From: an uncultured Pelagibacteraceae bacterium
GTDB taxonomy: Bacteria > Pseudomonadota > Alphaproteobacteria > Pelagibacterales > Pelagibacteraceae
Direction: 5' to 3'
NCBI GenBank assembly: GCA_902559565.1
Contig: CACEIH010000001.1
Span: 106,730-168,638, forward strand
Length of the DNA stretch: 61,909 nucleotides
The translations under genes were made by a program, and so were the position numbers. Below the pieces are notes generated by a model. The model had not been told where the DNA came from, ran no database searches, and worked only from the letters and a program-made list of their open reading frames with translations. Shown here one piece after another: positions 1 through 7,516 of the stretch. Numbering within the stretch: the stretch's first letter is position 1; each line of letters begins with the position of its first letter.

Positions 1-24
1 ATGACAGCTGCTGGTTGGAAATAA
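1..24 (+). CDS. C-terminal tail of an upstream gene (partial)
   Basis: Only the last seven codons are inside the window, ending in a TAA that overlaps the next start codon by one base (TAATG). The visible tail reads MTAAGWK. Because the next genes are an iron(III) ABC permease and ATPase, this could be the end of the periplasmic iron-binding protein (FbpA/IdiA type). That is inference from context; seven residues cannot prove it. Confidence 0.45.
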   Translation: MTAAGWK

Positions 25-194
25 TGAAAGAAAAAAAGAAATTTATGTCTAATATTGATTTAAATAAATCTTCTAAAGCATGTTCCCCATGTCATTTAGA
101 GTGTAAAAAAATCAATAAAAGAATAAATGATAGAAAACTTTCAGAAATTAAAACTAAGGAGGTTCCGCATATCCTAAAAGTATTTAATATTTGA
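24..194 (+). CDS. 56-residue cysteine-rich small protein
   Basis: A small open frame starts on the TAATG junction with the preceding gene, which suggests translational coupling. It is strongly basic and carries CSPCHLEC at residues 20-27: three cysteines, including a CxxCH motif of the kind that binds heme c or a metal. No signal peptide is visible, so covalent heme attachment in the periplasm is unlikely and a metal or Fe-S role is as plausible. A second ATG lies at codon 8. I do not recognise the family. Its place between the tail of an upstream gene and fbpB suggests a link to iron uptake. Confidence 0.6.
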   Translation: MKEKKKFMSNIDLNKSSKACSPCHLECKKINKRINDRKLSEIKTKEVPHILKVFNI

Positions 195-204
195 ATTTTT
201 CTGA

Positions 205-252
205 GTGTCTACGCTTATTAGGCAGATGTCTCCTTCCTCCTAGCGTAGACAC
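205..252. repeat. 11-bp perfect inverted repeat (stem-loop) before fbpB
   Basis: GTGTCTACGCT at 205-215 is exactly complementary to AGCGTAGACAC at 242-252, with a 26-base loop that can itself form a short TAGG/CCTA stem. It is GC-richer than its surroundings and lies between the small cysteine gene and fbpB. No T-run follows directly. It may be an RNA processing or partial termination signal separating fbpB expression from the upstream gene. Confidence 0.6.
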
Positions 253-288
253 AAGTACTTTTCATCTTTATAAGGCGGATTATAAATT

Positions 289-1908
289 ATGAAATTGAAT
301 TTTTGGTCTATATCTTCTTTTTTTATTTCTGTTTTTGTTATAATTCCAATTTTAACAGTTTTTTCAAGTTTTTTTGAAAATACTTCTAATTATTATCAAG
401 TTTTAAAAGATACTTTTTTATTAGAATATATATTAAATTCATTAATTTTATTATTTAGCGTATTAATATTAACTTTTTTAATAGGAACTGGATCTGCTTA
501 CTTGGTTTCCTTTTTTGAATTTCCCTTTAGTAATTTTTTTAAATGGGCATTGATACTTTCTTTTGCAGTTCCACCTTATATCTATGCCTATTCATTGACT
601 GCTTTTTTTGAAAATTATGGAACTGCCTACACTATTTTAAAAAATTTATTTGGTGACGCTAATTATAATCAAAGTATTCCAAAGTTTGATGGTCTATTTG
701 GAGCAATTCTTTCTATTTCTTTTTCTCTTTATGCTTATGTGTATATTTTGGCTAGAGCATCTTTCTTATATCAACCACAAAATTTGATTGATTTAGGAAG
801 AAACCTAGGTTTTACCAAATTTAAAACACTATATTCAATTATATTACCTGCTGCTCGTCCTGCTATTGTTGCTGGGCTTTCTTTGGTATCAATGGAAACA
901 CTTGCAGAATTTGGAGCAGTTGATTTCTTTTCAATAAACACACTGACAACAGGAATTTATAATTCTTGGATAGCGTTTGATGATTTAGCTTTTGCTAACC
1001 AATTATCCTTTTTTTTACTTTTATTTATATTTGCTCTTTTTGTTTTAGAAAATTTATCTAGAAAAAAAGCCAGATATCATATGAATTCTAGAGGTGGATT
1101 TAAGCAAAAACAAAAAATTAGGCTTACTGGCGGAAAGTCTTTAATGGCTTTTATGTTTTGTTTTTTTGTTTTCTTATTAAGTTTTTTATTTCCACTATCC
1201 CAGATGATGTATTGGACAATAAAATTTCCAGAAAATCTGTTTGATTTGCAGACAATAAAACTTTTAATTAATACACTTTATTTAGTTATATTATCTTGTT
1301 TAGTTTTAATTATATTTGCTCTCATTTCAAACTATGGAAATAGAGTTAATAAAAATAAAACTTTAGATATTTTGTCAACTTTATCAATTTCGGGCTATGC
1401 AATTCCAGGTGTAATTTTGGCAGTTGCTTTTATTACTTTTATTGCCTGGTTTGATGAGAGTGTAGTAAAAACTTATGGGTTTTTATCTATAAAAAAAGTT
1501 TTTATAGGTTCAATCTTAGGATTGGTCATTGTTTATTTTATTAGATTTTATTCTTTAGCTTTTAATGGAATCAAATCAGGATATGAAAAAATAAATATAT
1601 CAGTAGATGAAAGTTCTTACTTACTTGGATATTCAAAAAGAAAAACATTTATGAACATACATATTCCTTTTTTGAGAAATTCATTGTTGTTTGTTTTTAT
1701 ATTGATCTCATTAGAAATTATAAGAGAACTTCCTATAACTTTGATTTTGAGGCCTTTTAATTTTGAAACTTTTGCTACCACAGCCTATATCTCTGCATCA
1801 GAGGACTTATTAGAAGCAGCAGCGGTTCCGTCATTATTTTTAATTTTAATTGCAACTTTTTTTATAATAGTTACATCTAAATATATTTTAAGAGATAATG
1901 ATGAATAA
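289..1908 (+). CDS. fbpB: Iron(III) ABC transporter permease (FbpB/SfuB type)
   Basis: This 539-residue inner-membrane protein has about twelve hydrophobic segments arranged as two permease halves, the normal layout for FbpB-type ferric iron importers. Each half has an EAA-like loop that docks the ATPase: about residues 155-200 (around LGRNLGFTKFKTLYSIILP) and 425-465 (around LLGYSKRKTFMNIHIP). It would move Fe3+ delivered by a periplasmic binding protein into the cytoplasm. The reading frame overlaps the following ATPase gene by 11 bases, so the two are co-translated. Substrate assignment rests on family resemblance and the two-half architecture; other FbpB-like permeases carry different cargo. 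Confidence 0.85.
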   Translation: MKLNFWSISSFFISVFVIIPILTVFSSFFENTSNYYQVLKDTFLLEYILNSLILLFSVLILTFLIGTGSAYLVSFFEFPFSNFFKWALILSFAVPPYIYAYSLTAFFENYGTAYTILKNLFGDANYNQSIPKFDGLFGAILSISFSLYAYVYILARASFLYQPQNLIDLGRNLGFTKFKTLYSIILPAARPAIVAGLSLVSMETLAEFGAVDFFSINTLTTGIYNSWIAFDDLAFANQLSFFLLLFIFALFVLENLSRKKARYHMNSRGGFKQKQKIRLTGGKSLMAFMFCFFVFLLSFLFPLSQMMYWTIKFPENLFDLQTIKLLINTLYLVILSCLVLIIFALISNYGNRVNKNKTLDILSTLSISGYAIPGVILAVAFITFIAWFDESVVKTYGFLSIKKVFIGSILGLVIVYFIRFYSLAFNGIKSGYEKINISVDESSYLLGYSKRKTFMNIHIPFLRNSLLFVFILISLEIIRELPITLILRPFNFETFATTAYISASEDLLEAAAVPSLFLILIATFFIIVTSKYILRDNDE

Positions 1909-2962
1909 AAATTTTTTTGAAATTAATAATGTTGATTTTAATGTTGGTGGTAAAACCAAAGTTAAAGATGTTTCTTTTTCGATTGAAAATGAAGGTGATA
2001 TTATTTGTCTTTTAGGACCTTCGGGAATTGGAAAGACAACTATATTAAGAACAATTGCAGGTTTAGAAAAGATTCAAAAAGGTTCAATTAAATTAAATGG
2101 CAAAACTCTTTCATCTGAAAATACTAATATTGAACCAGAAAATAGAAATATTTCTCTTGCATTTCAGGACAATAGTTTATTTCCTCATTATACTGTTGAG
2201 AAAAATATATTATTAGGTTCAGAGAGAAATAAAGAAAAGAATGAAAAAAAAATTACTCTTAAAGAAATTGTAGATTTGTTAGATATCTTTCATATACTAA
2301 ACAAATATCCCCACGAAATAAGCGCAGGTGAAGCACAGAGAGCTTCTCTTGCAAGATCATTAATAACCCAGCCTGATCTTTTATTATTAGATGAACCTTT
2401 ATCAAATGTAGATCAAAGCTTTAAAGAAGAAATCCAAGTAAGATTAAAAAAAATTTTGAATAAATTAAAGATTACTACAATTATAGTTACTCATGACTCG
2501 TATGAGGCATTTTATTTAGGATCTAAATGTGGAATAATTTTAAATCAAGAACTCAAACAGTTTGATGATCCATATAAAGTTTATCATTTTCCAAATTCAA
2601 TTGAGGTTGTTAATTTTTTGAATAGAGGAATTTTAATACCCGCTAAAGTTACTGGTAAAAATACTTTAGAAAATTGGGATCTTGGAACAATTGAGGGTAA
2701 TTTTATTAAGCAATATCCTAAAGGTTCAAACGTACAATTGTTACTTCAGCCAGAAGATTTAGAACATGACGATAAAAGTAATCTAAAACTTGAGGTGGTT
2801 GATAGAAAATTTAGAGGAACAAACTTTATATATACTCTAAAAACACCTAGTAATACCTTAATTCCTGTGTTTGTTCATTCTCACCATATTCATCAACATG
2901 AAGTAGATGAAAAGTTTGGAATTAAGAGACCAATTCATATTGATCATATAGTCTGCTTCTAA
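1898..2962 (+). CDS. fbpC: Iron(III) ABC transporter ATP-binding protein
   Basis: A 354-residue ABC ATPase that would power the FbpB permease. Walker A GPSGIGKTT lies at residues 40-48, the Q-loop near 90, a variant signature SAGEA at 142-146, Walker B LLLLDEP at 161-167 and the H-loop histidine near 199. About 120 further residues form the C-terminal OB-like (TOBE) regulatory domain usual in this family. The signature differs from LSGGQ in two positions, which is tolerated in FbpC-like proteins. The start overlaps fbpB by 11 bases; two consecutive ATG codons are available and either could be used. Confidence 0.88.
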   Translation: MMNKNFFEINNVDFNVGGKTKVKDVSFSIENEGDIICLLGPSGIGKTTILRTIAGLEKIQKGSIKLNGKTLSSENTNIEPENRNISLAFQDNSLFPHYTVEKNILLGSERNKEKNEKKITLKEIVDLLDIFHILNKYPHEISAGEAQRASLARSLITQPDLLLLDEPLSNVDQSFKEEIQVRLKKILNKLKITTIIVTHDSYEAFYLGSKCGIILNQELKQFDDPYKVYHFPNSIEVVNFLNRGILIPAKVTGKNTLENWDLGTIEGNFIKQYPKGSNVQLLLQPEDLEHDDKSNLKLEVVDRKFRGTNFIYTLKTPSNTLIPVFVHSHHIHQHEVDEKFGIKRPIHIDHIVCF

Positions 2963-2978
2963 TAAAAGCCCACTAGAA

Positions 2979-3674
2979 ATGAATAGTAATTTTAGAATTT
3001 TTTTAAAAGGTATTATCGATGTTAGCCCACTAATGATACCAGTCGTTCCTTTTGGTTTAATATTTGGCGTTCTTTCAATTGATATTGGATTTTCTCCTTT
3101 AGAAACTATGGGCATGTCTATTATAATTTTTGGAGGAGCTTCACAAATTATTTTATTGCAATTATTTTCTGGTGGAGCTTCATCTTTAGTAATTATAAGC
3201 TCAGTCGGAGCCGTCAATTCAAGACATCTTTTATATGGAGCTGTTGTTTCCGAGCACCTTTCAGATTTAAAACTTATTTGGAAAATTATAATTTCTTATT
3301 TTTTAGTAGACCAAGCTTTCGCAAGATCAAATGATTATTTCAAAATTAACAAAGATAACAACAAGTATTTTCATTTAGTTGGAGGAGGTATTACATGTTG
3401 GGTTATATGGCAAACAACTACTTTTTTAGGCATTGTTTTAGGTTCTTTTATCCCAGAAAAATTAGGTTTAAGTTTTGCAGTTCCTTTAACTTTTTTAGCA
3501 TTATTAGTTAATGATTTTAGAAAATTTATTAATGTTATTGTTATAATTATTTCAGGGTTAGTGGCTACGTTTGGATTTAATTATATACCTTACAAAGCAT
3601 ATGTAATTGTAGCTGGTCTAACCGCGCTTATAACTGCAGCAATTTTAACTAAATATATTAAAAAAAATGAGTAA
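2979..3674 (+). CDS. azlC: AzlC family branched-chain amino acid exporter, large subunit
   Basis: A 231-residue hydrophobic protein with the AzlC pattern: an early PVVPFGLIFGVL segment, a GGASQIILLQLF segment near residues 53-64, and the NSRHLLYG motif near residues 81-88. AzlC and AzlD together export branched-chain amino acids and analogues. The reading frame overlaps azlD by eight bases, which is the usual arrangement. It follows fbpC after only 16 bases, so it may belong to the same transcript although the functions are unrelated. Confidence 0.88.
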   Translation: MNSNFRIFLKGIIDVSPLMIPVVPFGLIFGVLSIDIGFSPLETMGMSIIIFGGASQIILLQLFSGGASSLVIISSVGAVNSRHLLYGAVVSEHLSDLKLIWKIIISYFLVDQAFARSNDYFKINKDNNKYFHLVGGGITCWVIWQTTTFLGIVLGSFIPEKLGLSFAVPLTFLALLVNDFRKFINVIVIIISGLVATFGFNYIPYKAYVIVAGLTALITAAILTKYIKKNE

Positions 3675-3981
3675 TTGGGCTTTAATTGTATACTGTGGAT
3701 TAATAACTTTTTTGACAAGGTTTTCAATGATTGCACTGTTAAAAAAAGAAATGTTCAATGATAGAATAAGAGAGATTCTTTCATATGTTCCTTCATCTAT
3801 TTTTCCAGCAATTATATTTCCTGCAATTTTTTTAGATAATACTGGAGATTTCCAATTGGAAAATAATCCAAAAATAATAGCTGCAATTGTAGCCATGCTA
3901 ATCGGTATTATTAGCAAAAATATTATTGCGACAATTTTTTCTGGATTAGCTTCTTATTGGTTTTTAATATTTGTTGTATAA
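3667..3981 (+). CDS. azlD: AzlD family branched-chain amino acid exporter, small subunit
   Basis: A 104-residue membrane protein with about three or four transmembrane helices, the normal size for AzlD. The N-terminal ALIVYCGLITFLTRFSMI and the central YVPSSIFPAIIFPAIF segments are typical of the family. It starts inside the end of azlC, showing translational coupling, and is expected to form the two-component exporter with it. The actual substrate is not visible from sequence. Confidence 0.85.
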   Translation: MSNWALIVYCGLITFLTRFSMIALLKKEMFNDRIREILSYVPSSIFPAIIFPAIFLDNTGDFQLENNPKIIAAIVAMLIGIISKNIIATIFSGLASYWFLIFVV

Positions 3982-3989
3982 ATAATTTT

Positions 3990-4379
3990 ATGAAAAAAAT
4001 TTTTATTGTAATTTTTTGTATTTTTACACTTAATGTTAACGCAATTGGTAAAGAAACAACTTTTACAAAAGAGCTGTTTGATAAAGCTCAATCTGAAGGC
4101 AAGGTTGTAATTGTAAGTTCTTGGATAAAGTATTGTTCGTCATGCGCTAGTCAAATGAAAGTTTTAAAGAAAGCAAAAAATAAAGGTGAGTTGTCAGATA
4201 TCAAATTTGATAATATTGAATATTTTTCTTTTGATGTAACAAACAAAGAAATTGCAGATTTATTTAACGTACAATATCAAACTACTTTATTAATTTTTAA
4301 AGATAATAAAGAGGTTTATAGAAGCATTGGTGAAACTACTGAAGACTTGATTTATGAAGCTATTAAAGCTTCAATTTAA
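3990..4379 (+). CDS. Secreted thioredoxin-like protein
   Basis: With the start at 3990 the product is 129 residues and begins with a clear signal peptide (MKKIFIVIFCIFTLNVNA). A longer frame is open upstream but would hide the signal behind an odd cysteine-rich leader, so the internal ATG is preferred. The redox motif CSSC is at residues 49-52, and the C-terminal half keeps the thioredoxin pattern ending in a QTTLLIFKDNKEVYRSIG strand pair. It resembles the DsbD gamma domain or TlpA-like periplasmic thiol reductases. A role in periplasmic disulfide reduction is likely; the partner is unknown. Confidence 0.8.
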   Translation: MKKIFIVIFCIFTLNVNAIGKETTFTKELFDKAQSEGKVVIVSSWIKYCSSCASQMKVLKKAKNKGELSDIKFDNIEYFSFDVTNKEIADLFNVQYQTTLLIFKDNKEVYRSIGETTEDLIYEAIKASI

Positions 4380-4381
4380 AA

Positions 4382-5062
4382 CTAAGCTCCTAGATTAATA
4401 TTTTTTTTAACGTTAAAATCAATTTCAGCTGGTTTTTTTAAATTTAAATTATTCATAATCTCAACATACTCATCCTCACTTTTTACTTGTAGCCTTGGAT
4501 TATATTTTTTTTCTTTACCTATTGTGCTAACTTTTTCACCCTTATAATCATGAGCAGGATATAAAAGAGTTTCTTCCGGCAGTTTCAAAAGTTTATTAAA
4601 AATTGAATTATAGGCATGTTTTGCATTACCATTTTGAAAATCTGTTCTACCTGTCCCATTAATCAACAACGTATCACCAGAAAAAAGATAATTATCCATC
4701 AAAAAACTATAGCTATCAGAAGTGTGTCCTGGAGTATACATGGCTCTAATTTTTAGATTATCTAGATTAATGTATTCATCATCTTTTACTTTTATTTCAA
4801 CAGTTTCTGCAGGTGTGTTTTCTCCCATAATTGTTGAACATTTTGTAAGTTCCTTGAGCTCAGATGCACCTGTCACATGATCTGCATGAATATGCGTGTC
4901 AATTACTTTAACTAATTCTAAATCTAAATCTTTTAACAAACTTATATAATCATTTACATTTTCTAAAACTGGATCAATAATTAAAGCCTCTCTTCCTTTA
5001 GATGAGGCAATTAAGTATGTGTAAGTGCTAGATTTTTGATCAAAAAGTTGTTTAAAAATCAT
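4382..5062 (-). CDS. Metallo-beta-lactamase fold hydrolase, persulfide dioxygenase-like (ETHE1 type)
   Basis: A 226-residue MBL-fold protein with THIHADH at residues 56-62, followed by TPGHTSDSY and SGDTLL and a C-terminal PAHDYKG. The iron-binding histidines and aspartate of the ETHE1/glyoxalase II group are present. The start QLFDQKSSTYTYLI and the TPGHT/PAHDY motifs favour ETHE1-like persulfide dioxygenase, which oxidises glutathione persulfide to sulfite, over glyoxalase II. It is convergent with the thioredoxin-like gene, with two bases between the stop codons. Sulfur detoxification is a family inference; a thiolesterase role is not excluded. Confidence 0.75.
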   Translation of the reverse strand: MIFKQLFDQKSSTYTYLIASSKGREALIIDPVLENVNDYISLLKDLDLELVKVIDTHIHADHVTGASELKELTKCSTIMGENTPAETVEIKVKDDEYINLDNLKIRAMYTPGHTSDSYSFLMDNYLFSGDTLLINGTGRTDFQNGNAKHAYNSIFNKLLKLPEETLLYPAHDYKGEKVSTIGKEKKYNPRLQVKSEDEYVEIMNNLNLKKPAEIDFNVKKNINLGA

Positions 5063-5084
5063 TACTAAACATTATCATATAACT

Positions 5085-5522
5085 ATGGAATCCTCTACAT
5101 TTGACTGGTCTTGTAAAAACACTTGGAGACAAAGTGCAAAAAATACTTCCTGGTGTTTGTTAGGTTGTTCAATTGGAGATTTTGGGACTATTCTATTTTT
5201 TCAGTTAACAGAAATACCATTTCCTGTTTTAGCTATTATGATACTAGCAATTATAAATGGATTGATTACAAGTATAATTTTAGAAACAATTATTTTAATT
5301 CGTCAAAATTTAGAATTTAATAAAGCTTTGAAAACAGCCTTAGGTATGAGTTTTATTTCAATGATTAGCATGGAAGCAACAATGAATTTAACAGATTATC
5401 TTTTAACAGGAGGGGCTATATTAACTTGGTGGGTAGTGCCACTTATGCTTATTGTTGGTTTTTTAACCCCATGGCCTTACAATTATTGGAGATTAAAAAA
5501 ATATGGCATCAACTGTCATTAA
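5085..5522 (+). CDS. DUF4396-type membrane protein
   Basis: A 145-residue protein with four hydrophobic helices. The motif pattern (CLLGCSIGDFGTI near residue 28, MSMEATMNLTDYLL-like segment near 100, and a WWVVPLMLIVGFLTPWPYNYW end) matches what I know as DUF4396, small membrane proteins often found near copper or sulfur handling genes. Conserved Cys-x-x-x-Cys at the first helix and a Met-rich third helix would suit metal contacts. No function is established. It overlaps the following methyltransferase gene by 20 bases. Confidence 0.7.
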   Translation: MESSTFDWSCKNTWRQSAKNTSWCLLGCSIGDFGTILFFQLTEIPFPVLAIMILAIINGLITSIILETIILIRQNLEFNKALKTALGMSFISMISMEATMNLTDYLLTGGAILTWWVVPLMLIVGFLTPWPYNYWRLKKYGINCH

Positions 5523-6213
5523 AAATTGGGATAATAAGACATGGCTTTCTTCTCAAAATTACATCAAATCATTTAACAATTTTTTAATTAAAAATATCAA
5601 TCTTAACTCAAATTCAAAAATATTAGATATAGGATGTGGTAGGGGCAAGATTTTAGGAACTTTAAGCTCCAAACTTAAACTCAAAAACAAACCAATAGGA
5701 ATAGATGTAATTAATCATAAAGATAAAGATGAAAGAATTACATTCAAAAATAAAGATGCACTAATTTTTCTTTTAAAGAATAAACAAAAATTTGATTTAA
5801 TTTTAATTAAACAAACAATTCATTTATTCAATATAAATAAAATAAAAAAATTATTAAGTGTTTCAAAAAAAAATTTAAATTCGAATGGAAAAATTTGCAT
5901 CTTTACTTTGGATCCCATTAACAGTGAAATTCCAACATTTAATTTAATGAATATAAAGCTTAAGAAATCTCTTCGGAGAGATAAAAAAATATTAAATATA
6001 ATCAAAAAGTTATACCCTAAATATTTAAAAAAAAAATTTGTTTATAAAGTTAAAATTTTGAAAAAAAATTATTTAGCAATGATACAAAACAAATATATTT
6101 CAACATTATTATCAATGTCCAAAAGTGAAATTTTAAATGGAATAAGTGAGGTTAATTACAAATACAAAAAAATTTTGAATTTCAGGGATAAGTTAATTTG
6201 TATAATTTTATAA
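5503..6213 (+). CDS. Class I SAM-dependent methyltransferase
   Basis: A 236-residue protein with the SAM-binding motif ILDIGCGRGK at residues 40-49, an acidic motif II (PIGIDV) near 65 and a motif IV-like FDLILIKQ near 95. The remainder is lysine-rich and lacks a recognisable substrate domain, so the target molecule is unknown. It starts within the last codons of the DUF4396 gene, implying joint translation. It is convergent with the cytochrome b561 gene, overlapping it by six bases. Confidence 0.75.
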   Translation: MASTVIKNWDNKTWLSSQNYIKSFNNFLIKNINLNSNSKILDIGCGRGKILGTLSSKLKLKNKPIGIDVINHKDKDERITFKNKDALIFLLKNKQKFDLILIKQTIHLFNINKIKKLLSVSKKNLNSNGKICIFTLDPINSEIPTFNLMNIKLKKSLRRDKKILNIIKKLYPKYLKKKFVYKVKILKKNYLAMIQNKYISTLLSMSKSEILNGISEVNYKYKKILNFRDKLICIIL

Positions 6214-6735
6214 AATTTTTTTAAGTAAATTTTCTTTAAATAAAACTTTATGAACTAAAACGGCAAAAATATGTAGTGAAATTAGAGCTAATAGAAAGTA
6301 ATTTGCAAATATATGAATATCATAAAAAAAATCAGCTAAATCAAAGTTTTCTTTAACTTCCAAATTAAAAAAAAATAAATCAAGAACTTCTCCATTGAAT
6401 AACTTTTTCAATGCACCTGAAATTGTAATAGATAAAACTGTAATATATAAAAAAATGTGGTTTAATTTTGCAATTAGTTTTTGACCTGGAAAAATACTGT
6501 TTCTAAGAGCCGGTGTTGGATTTAAAATTTTATAAACTAAACGTATTAATACAATATAAAATATACTGATACCTAGGACCACATGAATACTTTCTGTTGT
6601 TATTCTTTTTTCTCCAAAATCTAGATCAACTAAATAAAAGCCTAAAGGAATTTGTATAATTAAGAGTGCGGCAGTAAGCCAATGAAATATTTTTGAAATA
6701 AGACCATATTCTGTTAATGTATTTTTAAGCTTCAT
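6208..6735 (-). CDS. Cytochrome b561 family membrane protein
   Basis: A 175-residue, four-helix membrane protein. Histidines that would ligate two b hemes are at residue 18 (ISKIFHWL), residue 51 (ESIHVVLG) and in the last helices (YDIHIF, SLHIFAVLVH). This is the bacterial CybB/b561 pattern, which moves electrons between quinols and periplasmic acceptors. Its start codon directly touches that of the divergent cytochrome c' gene, and b561/c' pairs are known as partners in other bacteria. No ribosome binding site is evident upstream. Confidence 0.85.
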   Translation of the reverse strand: MKLKNTLTEYGLISKIFHWLTAALLIIQIPLGFYLVDLDFGEKRITTESIHVVLGISIFYIVLIRLVYKILNPTPALRNSIFPGQKLIAKLNHIFLYITVLSITISGALKKLFNGEVLDLFFFNLEVKENFDLADFFYDIHIFANYFLLALISLHIFAVLVHKVLFKENLLKKIL

Positions 6736-7197
6736 ATGAAATCACAATATATCATTAATTTAAGTAGAATTACTTTAGTATTTATAATGTTATTTTTATT
6801 TCCAATAAGCGCATATTCTGAACTATCGGTTGAAGAAATTATTAAAGGAAGACAAGCTATTTTTAGCAAAAATTACAAAACTGCTAAAAGAGTTCAAGCA
6901 CTTTCCTCAAAAGGTGATTTTGATAAAGCAAAAAATTTAATGTTAGAAATGAGTGAAAATTACAAGTCTTTAATAAAATATTTTCCTGATAATACTAAAG
7001 AAGGATTTGGGACAGAGGCATTACCATCAATCTGGGAGAATAAAGATGAATTTAATAATTTGATGACCAAGGCCTCAAATAACATGATTAAGTTAAGTGA
7101 AGTCATAGATCAAACAGATAATGTTCAAGGTGCTATAAAAAGTTTGATGTGGAGTAATTGTAAAGCTTGTCATTCTAAATTTAGAGAAGAACACTAA
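6736..7197 (+). CDS. Cytochrome c' (class II cytochrome c)
   Basis: A 153-residue exported protein: signal peptide ending near SAYS (residue 28), a helical body, and the heme motif CKACH at residues 142-146 close to the C-terminus, the hallmark of cytochrome c'. An early IIKGRQAIF segment matches the helix carrying the sixth ligand region. The family is periplasmic, usually pentacoordinate, binding NO or serving as an electron carrier. The divergent b561 gene starts on the adjacent base, so each promoter must lie within the other gene. No Shine-Dalgarno sequence precedes the ATG. Confidence 0.88.
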   Translation: MKSQYIINLSRITLVFIMLFLFPISAYSELSVEEIIKGRQAIFSKNYKTAKRVQALSSKGDFDKAKNLMLEMSENYKSLIKYFPDNTKEGFGTEALPSIWENKDEFNNLMTKASNNMIKLSEVIDQTDNVQGAIKSLMWSNCKACHSKFREEH

Positions 7198-7277
7198 GAA
7201 ATTTTTTATTTACTGAGAGGGTCGCTCTTTCAGCGAAATTACCAAAAGAGCTCCTCTATATTGCCTCTTTGGCATTT

Positions 7278-7309
7278 AAATCCAAATGGATTTTAAGTTT
7301 TTTATTTTT
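7278..7309 (+). terminator. Candidate Rho-independent terminator downstream of cytochrome c'
   Basis: AAATCC (7278-7283) pairs with GGATTT (7288-7293) around a four-base loop, and after AAG comes a run of T residues broken by one A (7298-7309). It lies about 80 bases after the cytochrome c' stop and could end that transcript or a small RNA starting in this gap. Confidence 0.55.
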
Positions 7310-7330
7310 ACGATTTATGAAGCTGCCCAG

Positions 7331-7372
7331 CTAAGTGTCAGGCGGCATTTGGTTCATATAATATACCTCCTT
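7331..7372 (-). other. Eight-codon mini-ORF with a strong Shine-Dalgarno sequence
   Basis: On the minus strand AAGGAGGT (7365-7372) stands seven bases before an ATG at 7357. The frame encodes MNQMPPDT and stops with TAG at 7331-7333. Such a complete ribosome binding site is rare here. The mini-ORF overlaps the GCCGCC...GGCAGC hairpin, as leader peptides do, but no downstream minus-strand gene is present to be controlled. Reality uncertain. Confidence 0.25.
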
Positions 7373-7396
7373 GATTAAGACGATAAATAAATGATT

Positions 7397-7453
7397 GGTT
7401 GTATTCAATTAATTTATTTAAGTTTTATAAAAATTTATTTCTTGAATACAACC
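7397..7453. repeat. 12-bp perfect inverted repeat near the tyrS 3' end
   Basis: GGTTGTATTCAA (7397-7408) is the exact reverse complement of TTGAATACAACC (7442-7453), separated by a 33-base, nearly pure A/T loop. It lies downstream of tyrS on the minus strand and may be a transcript end structure, although no clear T-run follows on either strand. Confidence 0.6.
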
Positions 7454-7516
7454 TATCGAAAAAATATAATCGCGACTAATAAAAAATTAAAACCTACAAT
7501 TGATTTTTATTAAATT

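Larger units (their letters stand above)
7198..7516. other. 319-base intergenic region with several hairpins; candidate non-coding RNA
   Basis: This is the only gap above 300 bases. It separates the convergent ends of cytochrome c' and tyrS and is locally GC-richer than typical spacers here. On the plus strand I see the hairpin TCGCT-CTTTC-AGCGA (7222-7236) inside a wider GAGG/CCTC pairing (about 7216-7257), TGCC-TCTTT-GGCA (7262-7274), a terminator hairpin (7278-7293), and GCTGCC/GGCGGC (7322-7346). A 12-bp inverted repeat follows at 7397-7453. No protein frame of useful length and no tRNA, SRP RNA or tmRNA signature was found. It could be a structured 3' UTR or an RNA gene. Confidence 0.5.

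Noticed and set aside
2858..3217. Minus-strand frame across the fbpC-azlC junction
   Set aside because: It overlaps two well-supported genes, has no ribosome binding site and no domain pattern.
7198..7516. SRP RNA, tmRNA, 6S RNA, RNase P RNA or tRNA in the long gap
   Set aside because: None of the conserved cores I know (SRP GGAAG apical loop, tmRNA T-arm and tag, RNase P core segments, tRNA T-loop) is present, so no RNA name was given.
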